A DNA stretch of 64,000 nucleotides from Methylotenera_A sp046598525 (GTDB lineage Bacteria; Pseudomonadota; Gammaproteobacteria; Burkholderiales; Methylophilaceae): NCBI GenBank assembly GCA_046598525.1, contig JBKJIJ010000004.1:1-64000 (forward strand), written 5' to 3'. The notes beneath the pieces are model-generated. The model was not told the DNA's origin. It saw only the letters and a list, made by a program, of their open reading frames with translations, and ran no database searches. The position numbers were made by a program, and so were the translations under genes. Shown piece by piece: positions 18,965 to 27,212 of this stretch (position 1 is the stretch's first letter; the number at the start of each line of letters is the position of its first letter).

Positions 18965-19699
18965 TTAACACCAATCTGGGCTGGGTAGCGCCGAAAATAC
19001 TTCTTTAAGCCCTGCGCCCCAACCTTGTCTTACTTTTGAATAATATGGATCCGATTCGGTAATGCGCTGTTTGCAATCGGCATGTAGCGTATCGGCGCGA
19101 TAAATTAATAAATCAATGGGTGCTGCAACAGAAACATTGCTGCGTATGGTTGAATCAAATGAAATCAGCAAACATTTTACCGCGTCCATAATATCGGTAT
19201 TGTATTTCACCACGCGGTCGATAATCGGTTTGCCATATTTGGTTTCGCCAATTTGAAAATACGGCGTTTCACTACACGTTTCAATAAAATTACCAGCGGC
19301 ATACACATTAAATAAACGCGACTTTTCGCCTTTAATTTGGCCGCCAATTAGTATGCTGGCATTAAAATCAATTTTATGACTTTTAAAATGATCACCTTCT
19401 TGGTGGAAAGTAGCACGTAAAGCGTGACCAACTAAGCTAGCCGCCTCAAACATGCTTTCCACGTTATGTAAGTGCTTACTATCTTGCTCTGCATTGGTAA
19501 TTTTAAGGCGCAAGGTGTTCACAACCGCTTGCGTAATCGCTAAATTTCCAGCGGTTAACAACACAATTACGCGCTCATTTTCCACTTCAAAAATATGCAT
19601 TTTGGGCGAAATAGCCACTTGATCAACGCCTGCATTGGTGCGGGTATCGGATGCAAAAACCAAACCTTGTTCTAATAATAATCCAACGCAATATGTCAT
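18965..19699 (-). CDS. Anbu-type proteasome-like peptidase (N-terminal nucleophile)
   Basis: Homologue of the 20S proteasome beta subunit family called Anbu (or BPH in betaproteobacteria). The chosen start (ATG 19699) gives Met-Thr-Tyr-Cys, so that removal of Met exposes the catalytic Thr; the frame is open 12 codons further upstream, but that start would bury the nucleophile. GLVFASDTRTNAGVD matches the family signature. It is the last gene of a run with transglutaminase, alpha-E and circularly permuted ATP-grasp genes, the typical Anbu context. Biological substrate is unknown in the family. Confidence 0.92.
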   Translation of the reverse strand: MTYCVGLLLEQGLVFASDTRTNAGVDQVAISPKMHIFEVENERVIVLLTAGNLAITQAVVNTLRLKITNAEQDSKHLHNVESMFEAASLVGHALRATFHQEGDHFKSHKIDFNASILIGGQIKGEKSRLFNVYAAGNFIETCSETPYFQIGETKYGKPIIDRVVKYNTDIMDAVKCLLISFDSTIRSNVSVAAPIDLLIYRADTLHADCKQRITESDPYYSKVRQGWGAGLKEVFSALPSPDWC

Positions 19700-19893
19700 G
19701 ATAATGAAGAAAGTGCAGAAAAAAAGTAAAAACAAATCATACCATTTTGCCTAATGGCAGATGACGCTAAGGGTGAGTTTTTTTGCGGTTTTTGTGTGGC
19801 TAATTGCTCAATAAAGGCTGGAAATACAGGTAATTAATGCACAATCTATTTTTAGATTGGGCGGAAAATGCGTTATTTTCCGCGCCATATTGA

Positions 19894-21096
19894 TTACATA
19901 AAACCAGCTGCCTCAGTTAATTTGGCCACATTTTCACGCGTAAAAAAACCATCAAAACTGCCATAACGCTGCACGTACTCAATAATTAAAGACGAATGCT
20001 CAGAGGCGTTTGAGAATATTTGCTTTAAGCCTTGTTCTTTAGAGCCAATCACATCCAGCAAAAAGCCTTTGCCGTTTTCGGCAATCGCATCTACGACAAA
20101 GTCGATATTCTCTTTACCGCCAAATTCGCCATCTTTTACCGAAATCGCCATATGGTGCAAACGCGGGCCATAATTGCGCACAAAGGTTTCGGTGGGCGAC
20201 GGCAAATGTTCTAAATGGTTAATAAAGTAAGGCGTGTTGTTGGCCGTAAATACTTTGGCGGGGCTTTTGGATTCTGGAATCGCATGCGTGCTTTTGGTGA
20301 CGTTGGTAGACGAATTTTGGTCTTTAATATTGTACGCACCCCAGAAATAATAGCTGGATAATGACAAGTATTCCAAAATCGCCACTTCACGGTTTTGGCT
20401 GTAAACGCGCGTAGCTAGGTGATCTAACGGCAATAGTAAATCGGCAACGCCAATTTTTGTTTGTAGCGTTTTGGCTTCTAAATAAGCGGCTTGTACATCT
20501 GGTTTAATCACGCTTACGCCCAGCGCGTACACCCTTAATTCATTCGGCTCGCGCTCTAAATACGCCACAATATTATGTGTGTAAGGCGATGGCTTGCTAA
20601 TCGCCAAGTTGCCTGGCAATTCTAGCTTGCGCACATCATCTTGATTAAAAAAGCGAAAGCCGCGCTGCTGCTGAATTTTAACTACACTGTGTAAATCGTT
20701 TACCCGAATAATCTCACCCATATAGCGGCTATTGGGCTTTTTGGCGCCCACTGGATACACTTCATTTAGGCTTCTAAAAATGCCACGCAGGTTAGGGTCT
20801 TTCACTTCGCGCAACAAAATATCGGGCGAATTTAAGTCGATACGCAATATATGCGTTAAATGTTGCTCGGTTTCTAGCGTCACCAAATAATGGTACGGCG
20901 TCATTAATGCCAACTCTGCGATGTATTTGGTCGAATGTTCAGGATCCACCGAAATCATCAGCGCATCGATTTCGTGAATCATGCTGGTTAAGCCAAGAGC
21001 ATCGCGCTCTTCCAGTAAGCGAGTTAAGTTTTCTTCAAAAAAATCCGAGTTTTCTTTATCGCCGTGGCGATCAAATTGTAGTGAATTAATGGTCAT
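19894..21096 (-). CDS. HPPD-like VOC-superfamily protein in the Anbu cluster
   Basis: Resembles 4-hydroxyphenylpyruvate dioxygenase-type VOC proteins in its second half. Three residues fit the 2-His-1-Glu iron site: H226 in PLDHLATRVY, H314 or H315 in RLHHMAISV, and E373 in LIIEYVQRYG, the last followed by a Gly/Phe-rich stretch (DGFFTRENVAKL) like the HPPD C-terminus. The first 215 residues do not show a family I recognise. It overlaps the transglutaminase gene by 4 bases and precedes Anbu by about 195 bases. The actual substrate is not known; assignment as HPPD itself is not supported because the N-terminal half is too different. Confidence 0.7.
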   Translation of the reverse strand: MTINSLQFDRHGDKENSDFFEENLTRLLEERDALGLTSMIHEIDALMISVDPEHSTKYIAELALMTPYHYLVTLETEQHLTHILRIDLNSPDILLREVKDPNLRGIFRSLNEVYPVGAKKPNSRYMGEIIRVNDLHSVVKIQQQRGFRFFNQDDVRKLELPGNLAISKPSPYTHNIVAYLEREPNELRVYALGVSVIKPDVQAAYLEAKTLQTKIGVADLLLPLDHLATRVYSQNREVAILEYLSLSSYYFWGAYNIKDQNSSTNVTKSTHAIPESKSPAKVFTANNTPYFINHLEHLPSPTETFVRNYGPRLHHMAISVKDGEFGGKENIDFVVDAIAENGKGFLLDVIGSKEQGLKQIFSNASEHSSLIIEYVQRYGSFDGFFTRENVAKLTEAAGFM

Positions 21097-21938
21097 TGCT
21101 GTGCCTGTTGCATGGATTGCGCCGCTTTTAATAGCTCAATTTGATTCATTTTATGTTGTTGATGAATGGGTACGCCTGCTTGATTGACCACCACGCTAGT
21201 GGCCATGCCCTCTACCCCGCCGCCAGAGCGCATGCCAGTAACTGGGCTGGCGGTGCGGTAATCTAAACCAGTGGCTAGCCGCACATAAGTCTCACCTGCG
21301 CGGCAGCCGTTTGATACGTCCACACTTTGCCATGCACTATCAAACCACACGTCTACCCAAGCGTGGCTTTGCATTAAGCTGCCATCTTGCGTAAATAAAT
21401 AGCCGCTAACGTAGCGCGCTGGGTAACCCAAGCTGCGGCAACAGGCGATAAACACATGGGCATGATCTTGGCAAACACCCTGACCCAAAGCAAACGCCTC
21501 AATCGCGGTGGTTTTTACCTCAGTAGCGCCTGCGATATAACCCACTTTTTCTACCAGCGCATGCATTAAGTCGTCAATTGGCTTATGTTTAAATTGGGCG
21601 GCAAATTCGGTAATCGCCGCATCGGCCAAGGTTAAGGGCGTATCGCGCATAAAAATGGTCAGTGGTAGCGGCTGATGTTGCGAATAATCGTTTACGCCCG
21701 TTTCTACCTCGCCCACCACAGTGACGCTTAATTCGCTATGCGGCGTATCTACAACTAATGTATGCGTGGTGTTGCCAAACGCATCTTCAAACGCATGCAA
21801 TTGGCCTTGCACTTTAATATCCCAATATTTTACATGCTGGCCAAAACCGCTTTGCGGCGTCAACCTTAATTGCTGAATGGTGTAATTAACAGGCGAGCTG
21901 TAAACGTATTGGGTGTGGTGTTCAATGGTCAGACGCAT
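21093..21938 (-). CDS. Transglutaminase-like cysteine protease family protein
   Basis: N-terminal bacterial transglutaminase-associated beta domain (starting MRLTIEHHTQYVYSSPV), then the papain-like core with catalytic Cys in GVCQDHAHVF, His in SHAWVDVWF and Asp in SVDVSNG. Length of 281 residues is usual. It sits between alpha-E (27 bases) and the VOC gene (4-base overlap). In this conserved cluster the enzyme is thought to act with the ATP-grasp and alpha-E proteins in some peptide or amide chemistry; that role is inference. Confidence 0.9.
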   Translation of the reverse strand: MRLTIEHHTQYVYSSPVNYTIQQLRLTPQSGFGQHVKYWDIKVQGQLHAFEDAFGNTTHTLVVDTPHSELSVTVVGEVETGVNDYSQHQPLPLTIFMRDTPLTLADAAITEFAAQFKHKPIDDLMHALVEKVGYIAGATEVKTTAIEAFALGQGVCQDHAHVFIACCRSLGYPARYVSGYLFTQDGSLMQSHAWVDVWFDSAWQSVDVSNGCRAGETYVRLATGLDYRTASPVTGMRSGGGVEGMATSVVVNQAGVPIHQQHKMNQIELLKAAQSMQQAQQ

Positions 21939-21964
21939 AATGCTGTTTCTACTTAAACTAAAGG

Positions 21965-22912
21965 TTAACTGGCGTTAATACTTAAAAAAGCACGTTGAAT
22001 TTCGGCGCCTAAAATATTATTGGAATCAATAAAATCACTTAAAAACTCATGTAAGCCGTGCTGAAAAATATCCTGCATTTTGCCAAAGCGTAATCGGGCA
22101 TGTAATTCACCCGAAAGGCGCCTGCATTCGGTATGACGCGCACCTGAAAGCTGCTCTAAAATAGGGGATATTTCATCTAAACACGCATGTAACGAGCGCG
22201 GCATATCGCGTCTTAACACCAGCAATTCGGCCACGCGCCACGGCACAATGGTATCGCTGAATATTTTTTGATAGGCTTGAAAAGCCGAAACAGAACGCAG
22301 CACCGCACTCCATTCGTAGTAATCCACCGCGCCGCCAATTTCTTCTTCTTCTGGTAGTAATAAATGGTATTTCACATCCAGCAAGCGCGCGGTATTATCG
22401 GCACGCTCAATAAAAGTACCTAATCGTACAAAGCTAAACGCGTCATCGCGCAGCATGGTGCCAAAACACACTCCTCTAAACAAGTGCGAGCGCGCTTTTA
22501 CCCAATCGCAAAATTCACGCAAACCATTTTTGGCTAAATCTTGGCCAATAAATTGTGAAAATTCCAGCCATAGCGCGTTAATGTTTTCCCAAGTTTCAGA
22601 AGTCATCGCCACCCGCACCGCCCGCGCATTTTCACGTGCATTGCGCAGTGCGTTGTAAATGCTGGATGGATTATTCGCATCCATGGATAAATAATAAATC
22701 ACATCGGCCGCGTTTACATCGCCATATTCTTCTTCATAGGCATCTACATTGCCGGAGATTTCTAACGCGGGCAGCCAAAGCGCCGCCTCGCTTTGCGCGG
22801 CGTTGGGCACTAGCGACATGCTATAAGTCACCTCTAGCACGCGCGCCATATTTTCAGCGCGCTCAATATAGCGCGCCATCCAGTACAGGTGGTCTGCGGT
22901 TCGGCTTAACAT
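21965..22912 (-). CDS. Alpha-E domain-containing protein
   Basis: All-helical protein starting MLSRTADHLYWMARYIERAENMARVL, diagnostic of the alpha-E (DUF403) family, 315 residues. It overlaps the upstream ATP-grasp gene by 7 bases. The family is almost always encoded beside circularly permuted ATP-grasp and transglutaminase genes. No enzymatic activity is established. Confidence 0.92.
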   Translation of the reverse strand: MLSRTADHLYWMARYIERAENMARVLEVTYSMSLVPNAAQSEAALWLPALEISGNVDAYEEEYGDVNAADVIYYLSMDANNPSSIYNALRNARENARAVRVAMTSETWENINALWLEFSQFIGQDLAKNGLREFCDWVKARSHLFRGVCFGTMLRDDAFSFVRLGTFIERADNTARLLDVKYHLLLPEEEEIGGAVDYYEWSAVLRSVSAFQAYQKIFSDTIVPWRVAELLVLRRDMPRSLHACLDEISPILEQLSGARHTECRRLSGELHARLRFGKMQDIFQHGLHEFLSDFIDSNNILGAEIQRAFLSINAS

Positions 22913-24471
22913 ACGATTTCTACTTTGCTGTTTTTAGTTTTTGCATTAAGTTGCGCTTCTGCGTTTAGGGCCGCAATTGACACTTCCGCTTCATCTTCCG
23001 TATCTTCCAAAACCCAAGTATCTTTAGTGCCACCGCCTTGCGATGAATTCACCACTAGCGAGCCTTCTTTTAATGCCACGCGGCATAGCGCACCCGGCAC
23101 TAAAGTCACGGTTTTGCCTGATAGCACAAATGGCCGTAAATCCACATGGCGCGGCGCAATGCCAGCCTCAACCAGTGTTGGGCAAGTAGATAACGCCAAC
23201 GTTGGCTGCGCGATGTAATTGGATGGTTTGGATAAAATACGTAATCTAAATTCTTCAATCTCTTGTTTGGTGGACGCTGGCCCAACCAACATGCCATAGC
23301 CGCCAGAACCTTGCACTTCTTTCACCACTAGCTCATGCAAATGTTCTAAGGTGTATTGCAAATCGGCTTCTTTGCTCAATTCATAAGTTGGCACGTTTTC
23401 TAACAATGGCTCTTCACCCAAATAAAATTTAATCATTTCAGGCACATAAATATAAGTGGCTTTATCGTCTGCCACGCCTGTACCTACTGCGTTTGCCAGC
23501 GTTACGCCACCGTTGCGATACACCGACAGCAAGCCTGGCACACCCAACATAGAATCGGCATTAAACACCAGCGGGTCAATGTAATCGTCATCAATCCGCC
23601 TATAAATCACATCTACTTTTTGCGGGCCTTGCGTGGTGCGCATGTAAACGGCGTTATTACGCACAAATAAATCAGGCCCTTCTACCAGCTCAATGCCCAT
23701 TTGTTGCGCAATAAAAGCATGCTCAAAATAAGCACTGTTGTAGGCGCCGGGCGATAGCAACACCACGGTAGGATCCAACACACCGGGTTGCGCAACGGCC
23801 CTTAAGTTTTTAAGCAACACTTGCGGGTAATGGTCAACTGGCGCGATATGGTAACGGCGGAATAATTCAGGGAAAAGCCGCATCATCATTTTGCGGTCTT
23901 CTAGCATGTAAGACACGCCAGACGGTGTGCGCAGATTGTCTTCCAGCACATAAAATTGCGATTCTGAAGTGCGTACTAAATCAATGCCGGCAATGTGCGC
24001 GTAAATTTGGTTAGGCACATCGACGCCATACATTTCGGGGCGATATTGGCTATTGGCCAAAATACTGGCGGGCACAATACCGGCCTGAATAATCTCTTGT
24101 TTGTGATAAATATCATGCAAAAACATATTTAATGCTTTTACCCGTTGAATCGCCCCAGCCGATAATTTTGACCATTCTTTACCAGAAATTAAACGTGGAA
24201 TCACATCAAACGGAATCAAACGTTCAGCGCCATCCGCCTCGCCATACACGTTAAAGGTAATGCCCACGCGGCGAAACAACAACTCGGCCTCTTGGCGTTT
24301 ACTTTCTAATTGATGGTGCGGAATATCCTTAAGCCAATCTTGATAAGCCGTGTAAATGTGGCGCACTTGCTTTTCATTTGGTTGCTCACCTGGCTTTGCG
24401 CCTAGCTTTTCATTTTGCTTATATGCATCAAATTGCATTTCATCGAAAAACGCTTGTGGAGATTTTTGCAT
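22906..24471 (-). CDS. Circularly permuted ATP-grasp type 2 protein
   Basis: 521-residue ATP-grasp enzyme of the CP_ATPgrasp_2 family, expected to form an amide or peptide bond using ATP. Family motifs include FNVYGEADGAERLIPFD, YVLEDNLRTPSGVSYMLEDR, VDVIYRRIDDDYIDP and QGSGGYGMLVGP. It is the first gene of the Anbu cluster (ATP-grasp, alpha-E, transglutaminase, VOC, Anbu). Upstream, 24,472-24,690 is AT-rich and must hold the promoter; I see no confident one. The left end of the integrated element lies 220 bases upstream of the start. Confidence 0.92.
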   Translation of the reverse strand: MQKSPQAFFDEMQFDAYKQNEKLGAKPGEQPNEKQVRHIYTAYQDWLKDIPHHQLESKRQEAELLFRRVGITFNVYGEADGAERLIPFDVIPRLISGKEWSKLSAGAIQRVKALNMFLHDIYHKQEIIQAGIVPASILANSQYRPEMYGVDVPNQIYAHIAGIDLVRTSESQFYVLEDNLRTPSGVSYMLEDRKMMMRLFPELFRRYHIAPVDHYPQVLLKNLRAVAQPGVLDPTVVLLSPGAYNSAYFEHAFIAQQMGIELVEGPDLFVRNNAVYMRTTQGPQKVDVIYRRIDDDYIDPLVFNADSMLGVPGLLSVYRNGGVTLANAVGTGVADDKATYIYVPEMIKFYLGEEPLLENVPTYELSKEADLQYTLEHLHELVVKEVQGSGGYGMLVGPASTKQEIEEFRLRILSKPSNYIAQPTLALSTCPTLVEAGIAPRHVDLRPFVLSGKTVTLVPGALCRVALKEGSLVVNSSQGGGTKDTWVLEDTEDEAEVSIAALNAEAQLNAKTKNSKVEIVC

Positions 24472-24690
24472 GATTACATTCTTTAATTATTAAGTTTGTT
24501 AAAAAGCTTAATTCACTTTAAAACTTATTAAAGAGCTATGCAAGGCGTATGCCAGATTATTTTTTGTTTAAAAACAATAATTTAAGATATTATTTTATAT
24601 CGATGTAAAAATCATGCACATTAACAGTGCGCTTAAAATAGAATTTTTTAAGGCGCGCCATAGAATAGTGCATGCGTTGTTAGGGGGTGC

Positions 24691-24711
24691 CTATTCAATA
24701 TTTTGAATTTG
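24691..24711. repeat. Left attachment site (attL)
   Basis: Matches 35,883-35,903 at 20 of 21 bases (TCAATATTTTGAATTTG is identical). Read on the minus strand it encodes QIQNIE-stop, as at the yicC end; the single difference is a synonymous GAA/GAG change. It should be the original 3' end of yicC. Confidence 0.85.
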
Positions 24712-24774
24712 AATATTTATTAATCCTTGAAACCTTTATTTAGTATAGGTTTATGAAAATGAATATTTATACAG

Positions 24775-24794
24775 GTACACATTAGGGTACACAT
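24775..24794. promoter_or_regulatory. Candidate integrase arm-binding site, left end
   Basis: The 20-mer begins GTACACATTAGGGTACACAT and matches the site at 35,757-35,776 at 18 of 20 bases. It consists of two GGGTACAC-like halves and lies 64 bases inside the left attachment repeat. Arm-type function is inferred from position and pairing. Confidence 0.6.
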
Positions 24795-25035
24795 ATTTTA
24801 AACGCCTGTATTTAACTTTTATGGTGATTTTTATGAAAGCAACTGTAACAAGCGGTACCCAAATATTAAAATATTACACTTTTTAACCCTCCCCACTGAC
24901 TTAATCCTAACTAGTCATTACGGATAATCACTACTAAGCATTGCATGATGTGCATAGGGTTTACATAAAATTATAGTTGATAATGCACTACATCAAGCGA
25001 ATCATTGTGAATCGCCTAACCTAAAAGGAATTATT

Positions 25036-25107
25036 ATGTGGACAACACCAGCAGCTACAGAAATGCGTTTTGGCTTTGAAGTAACAATGTACGTAATGAA
25101 TAAATAA
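25036..25107 (+). CDS. pqqA: PQQ precursor peptide PqqA (island copy)
   Basis: A 23-residue peptide whose Glu15 and Tyr19 (GFEVTMY core) are the residues cross-linked by PqqE to become pyrroloquinoline quinone. AAAGGA lies 8 bases before the ATG. The peptide is identical to the one encoded at 59,964, and the two genes differ only at two synonymous positions, while upstream sequences are unrelated. No pqqB, C, D or E is in the window, so it must rely on enzymes encoded elsewhere. It sits inside the integrated element, about 325 bases from its left end. PQQ is the cofactor of methanol dehydrogenases. Confidence 0.93.
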   Translation: MWTTPAATEMRFGFEVTMYVMNK

Positions 25108-25129
25108 TCAGTTCATCAGATTTAAAGAG

Positions 25130-25155
25130 CCTAGCTTTTTAGTTAGGTTTTTTTT
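25130..25155 (+). terminator. Intrinsic terminator after island pqqA
   Basis: CCTAGC pairs with GTTAGG (one G-T pair) around a 6-base loop and is followed by eight Ts. It lies 22 bases after the pqqA stop, showing pqqA is a single-gene transcript. Beyond it, up to 25,397, I see no gene. Confidence 0.85.
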
Positions 25156-25397
25156 GGCTTTAAATAAATGCCTGATTTGATTTAATTCAAAAGGGGAATT
25201 TAATCTGCGCGTGTGGCTGTTAGAGGTTCTCTACTTAATACACTTCAGACTTTTAAACCACCCCCGCTTGTCGCACTCTGTCACAAACAGTCAAACATAA
25301 ATGAATTTTGATGCCCACTAGCATTAGAAGATTATTGTGTAATTAGCATTGATTAAGTTTAATTCCTTACACGGAATGGGGAATGTATTTTTTAACA

Positions 25398-25538
25398 CTA
25401 ATTCCCTATTTGAGGTTTAAGATACAAATTCATCTTTTCCTTAATGCGTTTAAGGTCAACAAATGTCTTATTCGACTTGACGTAGTCTTGATGTTCATTC
25501 GCAAACTCAGTAACAACAATACATTTGCTTGGATGATA
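25398..25538 (-). pseudogene. C-terminal remnant of an unidentified gene
   Basis: An open minus-strand frame of 46 codons (ending KEKMNLYLKPQIGN-stop, with a segment CIVVTEFANEHQDYVKSN) is preceded by an in-frame stop and lacks any good start codon. Composition looks like real protein, with hydrophobic and charged residues alternating. I read it as the 3' end of a lost gene inside the island. Family not recognised. Confidence 0.45.
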
Positions 25539-25621
25539 TTACGCAAGAGTTAACTTAGAATAATTAAGGAATAAGGAATAATGTATCTTACATTTGCATA
25601 AAATTAAGTAGTAAAAAATTT

Positions 25622-26452
25622 TTATAAAAAATATTTTAAAAATAGCAAAGAAAGAAGAAAACATATAATCCACATTGGTTTATTTAACTTTTTGATCTCT
25701 AACTCGTTGCGGGTAAGCTGAGTTAAAAGTGCTCTATTAGCATCTGTAGTGGCAAGATTTTCTTTCAAATTAACTTCTTTGTCTTCGTCTTCAAAAAGCT
25801 TGTAAATGTCTATTTGTCTCAAATCTTGTTTAGGGTTAAGTTTAACTCGTTGTGTTATTGTAAGTTCAAATGCTCCAACTTCACCCAATCTAGGCGGATC
25901 AATATTGCAGCTGTCTGGATAAACTATATTTTGATCTTCGCCTGGCGTTAAGATTTTAATTTGATTCGCTCTAATAGTTGGTGACCATTCTGAATAGAAA
26001 CCAGATACATTGGTTAAACGAACTTGTACGATGTCTGCATTTCTAGATCTAACTATTTCAATTAAATCATTAAATCTATGCGGTAAAAGTCCTATATATA
26101 ATTCAATCGTATCATCCGTAGTTTCTTCGCTAAAATCGCATTGATAAGTGTAGCTAACACTACCCCATAAATTACAATATTCATTGGTAACACCCTCATC
26201 CAGTTTACAAATGTGCAATCTAAAATAACTAGTTTTACGGTCTGTCCCGAACATAGAAAAAGAGGCTTCATTTTCCAAAAAACTACCATCAGTACATGTT
26301 CCTGAGTGCAATGTCGCAATTATTGACTCACTTGCTTTTACGCGATCTTTTTCTTCTACTTTATTTCCAAAATCTGTTAAACACTCAATACTTAAAAACT
26401 TATTAAGTCGCAGGTCATTTGCCGTAAAATAGAGTGACCATATCCAAGGCAC
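25622..26452 (-). CDS. Hypothetical tail-anchored protein of the island
   Basis: 276 residues with no family I recognise. The body looks globular and soluble (beta-rich, several Cys such as CLTDFG, GTCTDGSF, HICKLDEG, YCNLWG). A coiled or helical stretch precedes a C-terminal membrane helix (MWIICFLLSLLFLKYF, last 18 residues), so the protein is probably tail-anchored with the bulk in the cytoplasm. GTG start at 26,452 has AGGGAG 7 bases upstream. It follows a 34-residue gene after 11 bases. High AT content fits recent acquisition. A defence or envelope-related role can only be guessed. Confidence 0.7.
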   Translation of the reverse strand: MPWIWSLYFTANDLRLNKFLSIECLTDFGNKVEEKDRVKASESIIATLHSGTCTDGSFLENEASFSMFGTDRKTSYFRLHICKLDEGVTNEYCNLWGSVSYTYQCDFSEETTDDTIELYIGLLPHRFNDLIEIVRSRNADIVQVRLTNVSGFYSEWSPTIRANQIKILTPGEDQNIVYPDSCNIDPPRLGEVGAFELTITQRVKLNPKQDLRQIDIYKLFEDEDKEVNLKENLATTDANRALLTQLTRNELEIKKLNKPMWIICFLLSLLFLKYFL

Positions 26453-26463
26453 CTGATCACTCC

Positions 26464-26568
26464 CTAACTTTTTCCTTCCTTATCATACTCTTGCAATGAC
26501 CAAGAATATAAGCTTTTATAATCGGACTCTTCACTAAGACGTATTTCCCGCTCTAAATGGTAATCCAT
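26464..26568 (-). CDS. Small acidic hypothetical protein (34 aa)
   Basis: An ORF starting MDYHLEREIRLSEESDYKSL with a good ribosome site (AAGGA, 6 bases before the ATG). Its stop codon overlaps the ribosome site region of the 276-residue gene, so the two are likely translated from one message. No known family. It might be a small partner of the tail-anchored protein. Confidence 0.5.
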   Translation of the reverse strand: MDYHLEREIRLSEESDYKSLYSWSLQEYDKEGKS

Positions 26569-26665
26569 TATTTTTCCTTTTAGAAATTCCTATATTGCAA
26601 ATATTAGAATTATTACCAAAAAATGTTCATTCATTCTATTTTAGATGTCAAGGGAGCTGAATAAC

Positions 26666-26875
26666 CTAAGCACAATAGTAAATTTTTTTTTGTAACTTAA
26701 GCGCTTTTCTCAATTGTTTAAGCTCTTGTATAAATCCACCCTTAAAAGCATTGCGTGAAGCTCTAGCTTTGCCTTCAATCGTTTTAGCTCCTGTGCTGTG
26801 TTGCCACGGTTGCCATTGCCTTATCTTTAGAGATTGATGTTTGCGCTGTTCGGCTGTCCATTTTCGTGTTGCCAT
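26666..26875 (-). CDS. STG-motif small protein, copy 1
   Basis: 69-residue basic protein with the sequence RQWQPWQHSTGAKTIEGKAR in its centre, followed by NAFKGG. Similar short proteins with an STGxKTxEGK core occur on phages and genomic islands; function unknown. Two further copies on the same strand lie at 28,675 and 31,527, with the same leader (CTATTAGAGGT) supplying the ribosome site. The C-terminal third differs among copies. It is preceded by a remnant of the gene that also precedes copy 3. Confidence 0.7.
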   Translation of the reverse strand: MATRKWTAEQRKHQSLKIRQWQPWQHSTGAKTIEGKARASRNAFKGGFIQELKQLRKALKLQKKIYYCA

Positions 26876-26891
26876 TTCTCACCTCTAATAG

Positions 26892-26999
26892 TTAGTTTTG
26901 TTTATTTTGATTTTTGGTCGCGTGCGCGTGCGTACGTGTCGCGTTATTGACTTGCTGATGCCAATTGGCAATATTAGTTTTCTTTACAAGAGTCAGTTG
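26892..26999 (-). pseudogene. C-terminal remnant of a 207-residue-type gene
   Basis: 35 codons open after a TAG, ending in a stop 17 bases before copy 1 of the STG-motif gene. The residues NIANWHQQVNN and TRTHAHATKNQ match NISNGNQQVNN and TRTHAHAGKSKNQ of the gene at 31,567. It shows that a [207-residue gene, STG gene] module was duplicated and then decayed. The 27,000-27,212 stretch upstream shows no further gene. Confidence 0.7.
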
Positions 27000-27212
27000 C
27001 TAGGGAAATTAAGTTCTACTAAAGCTTAATTTGGTTATCTTTAGAGCATTAGGCTAATTGAGCGGTACCTATAACTAAAACTATTACTGTTTGTAACTCC
27101 CCTCGTTATAGCCAATTAAATATTTACATAAAAGGTGACCTTCCGTACAAAGTTAATCCGTTAATGCTCAGTAAAGCATTGTTATCTATACTAATTTCAT
27201 TATGAGTTCAAC

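Noticed and set aside
19894..21096. Calling the VOC protein 4-hydroxyphenylpyruvate dioxygenase (hpd)
   Set aside because: The N-terminal half does not resemble HPPD and no tyrosine degradation genes are near; only the fold and possible metal ligands match.
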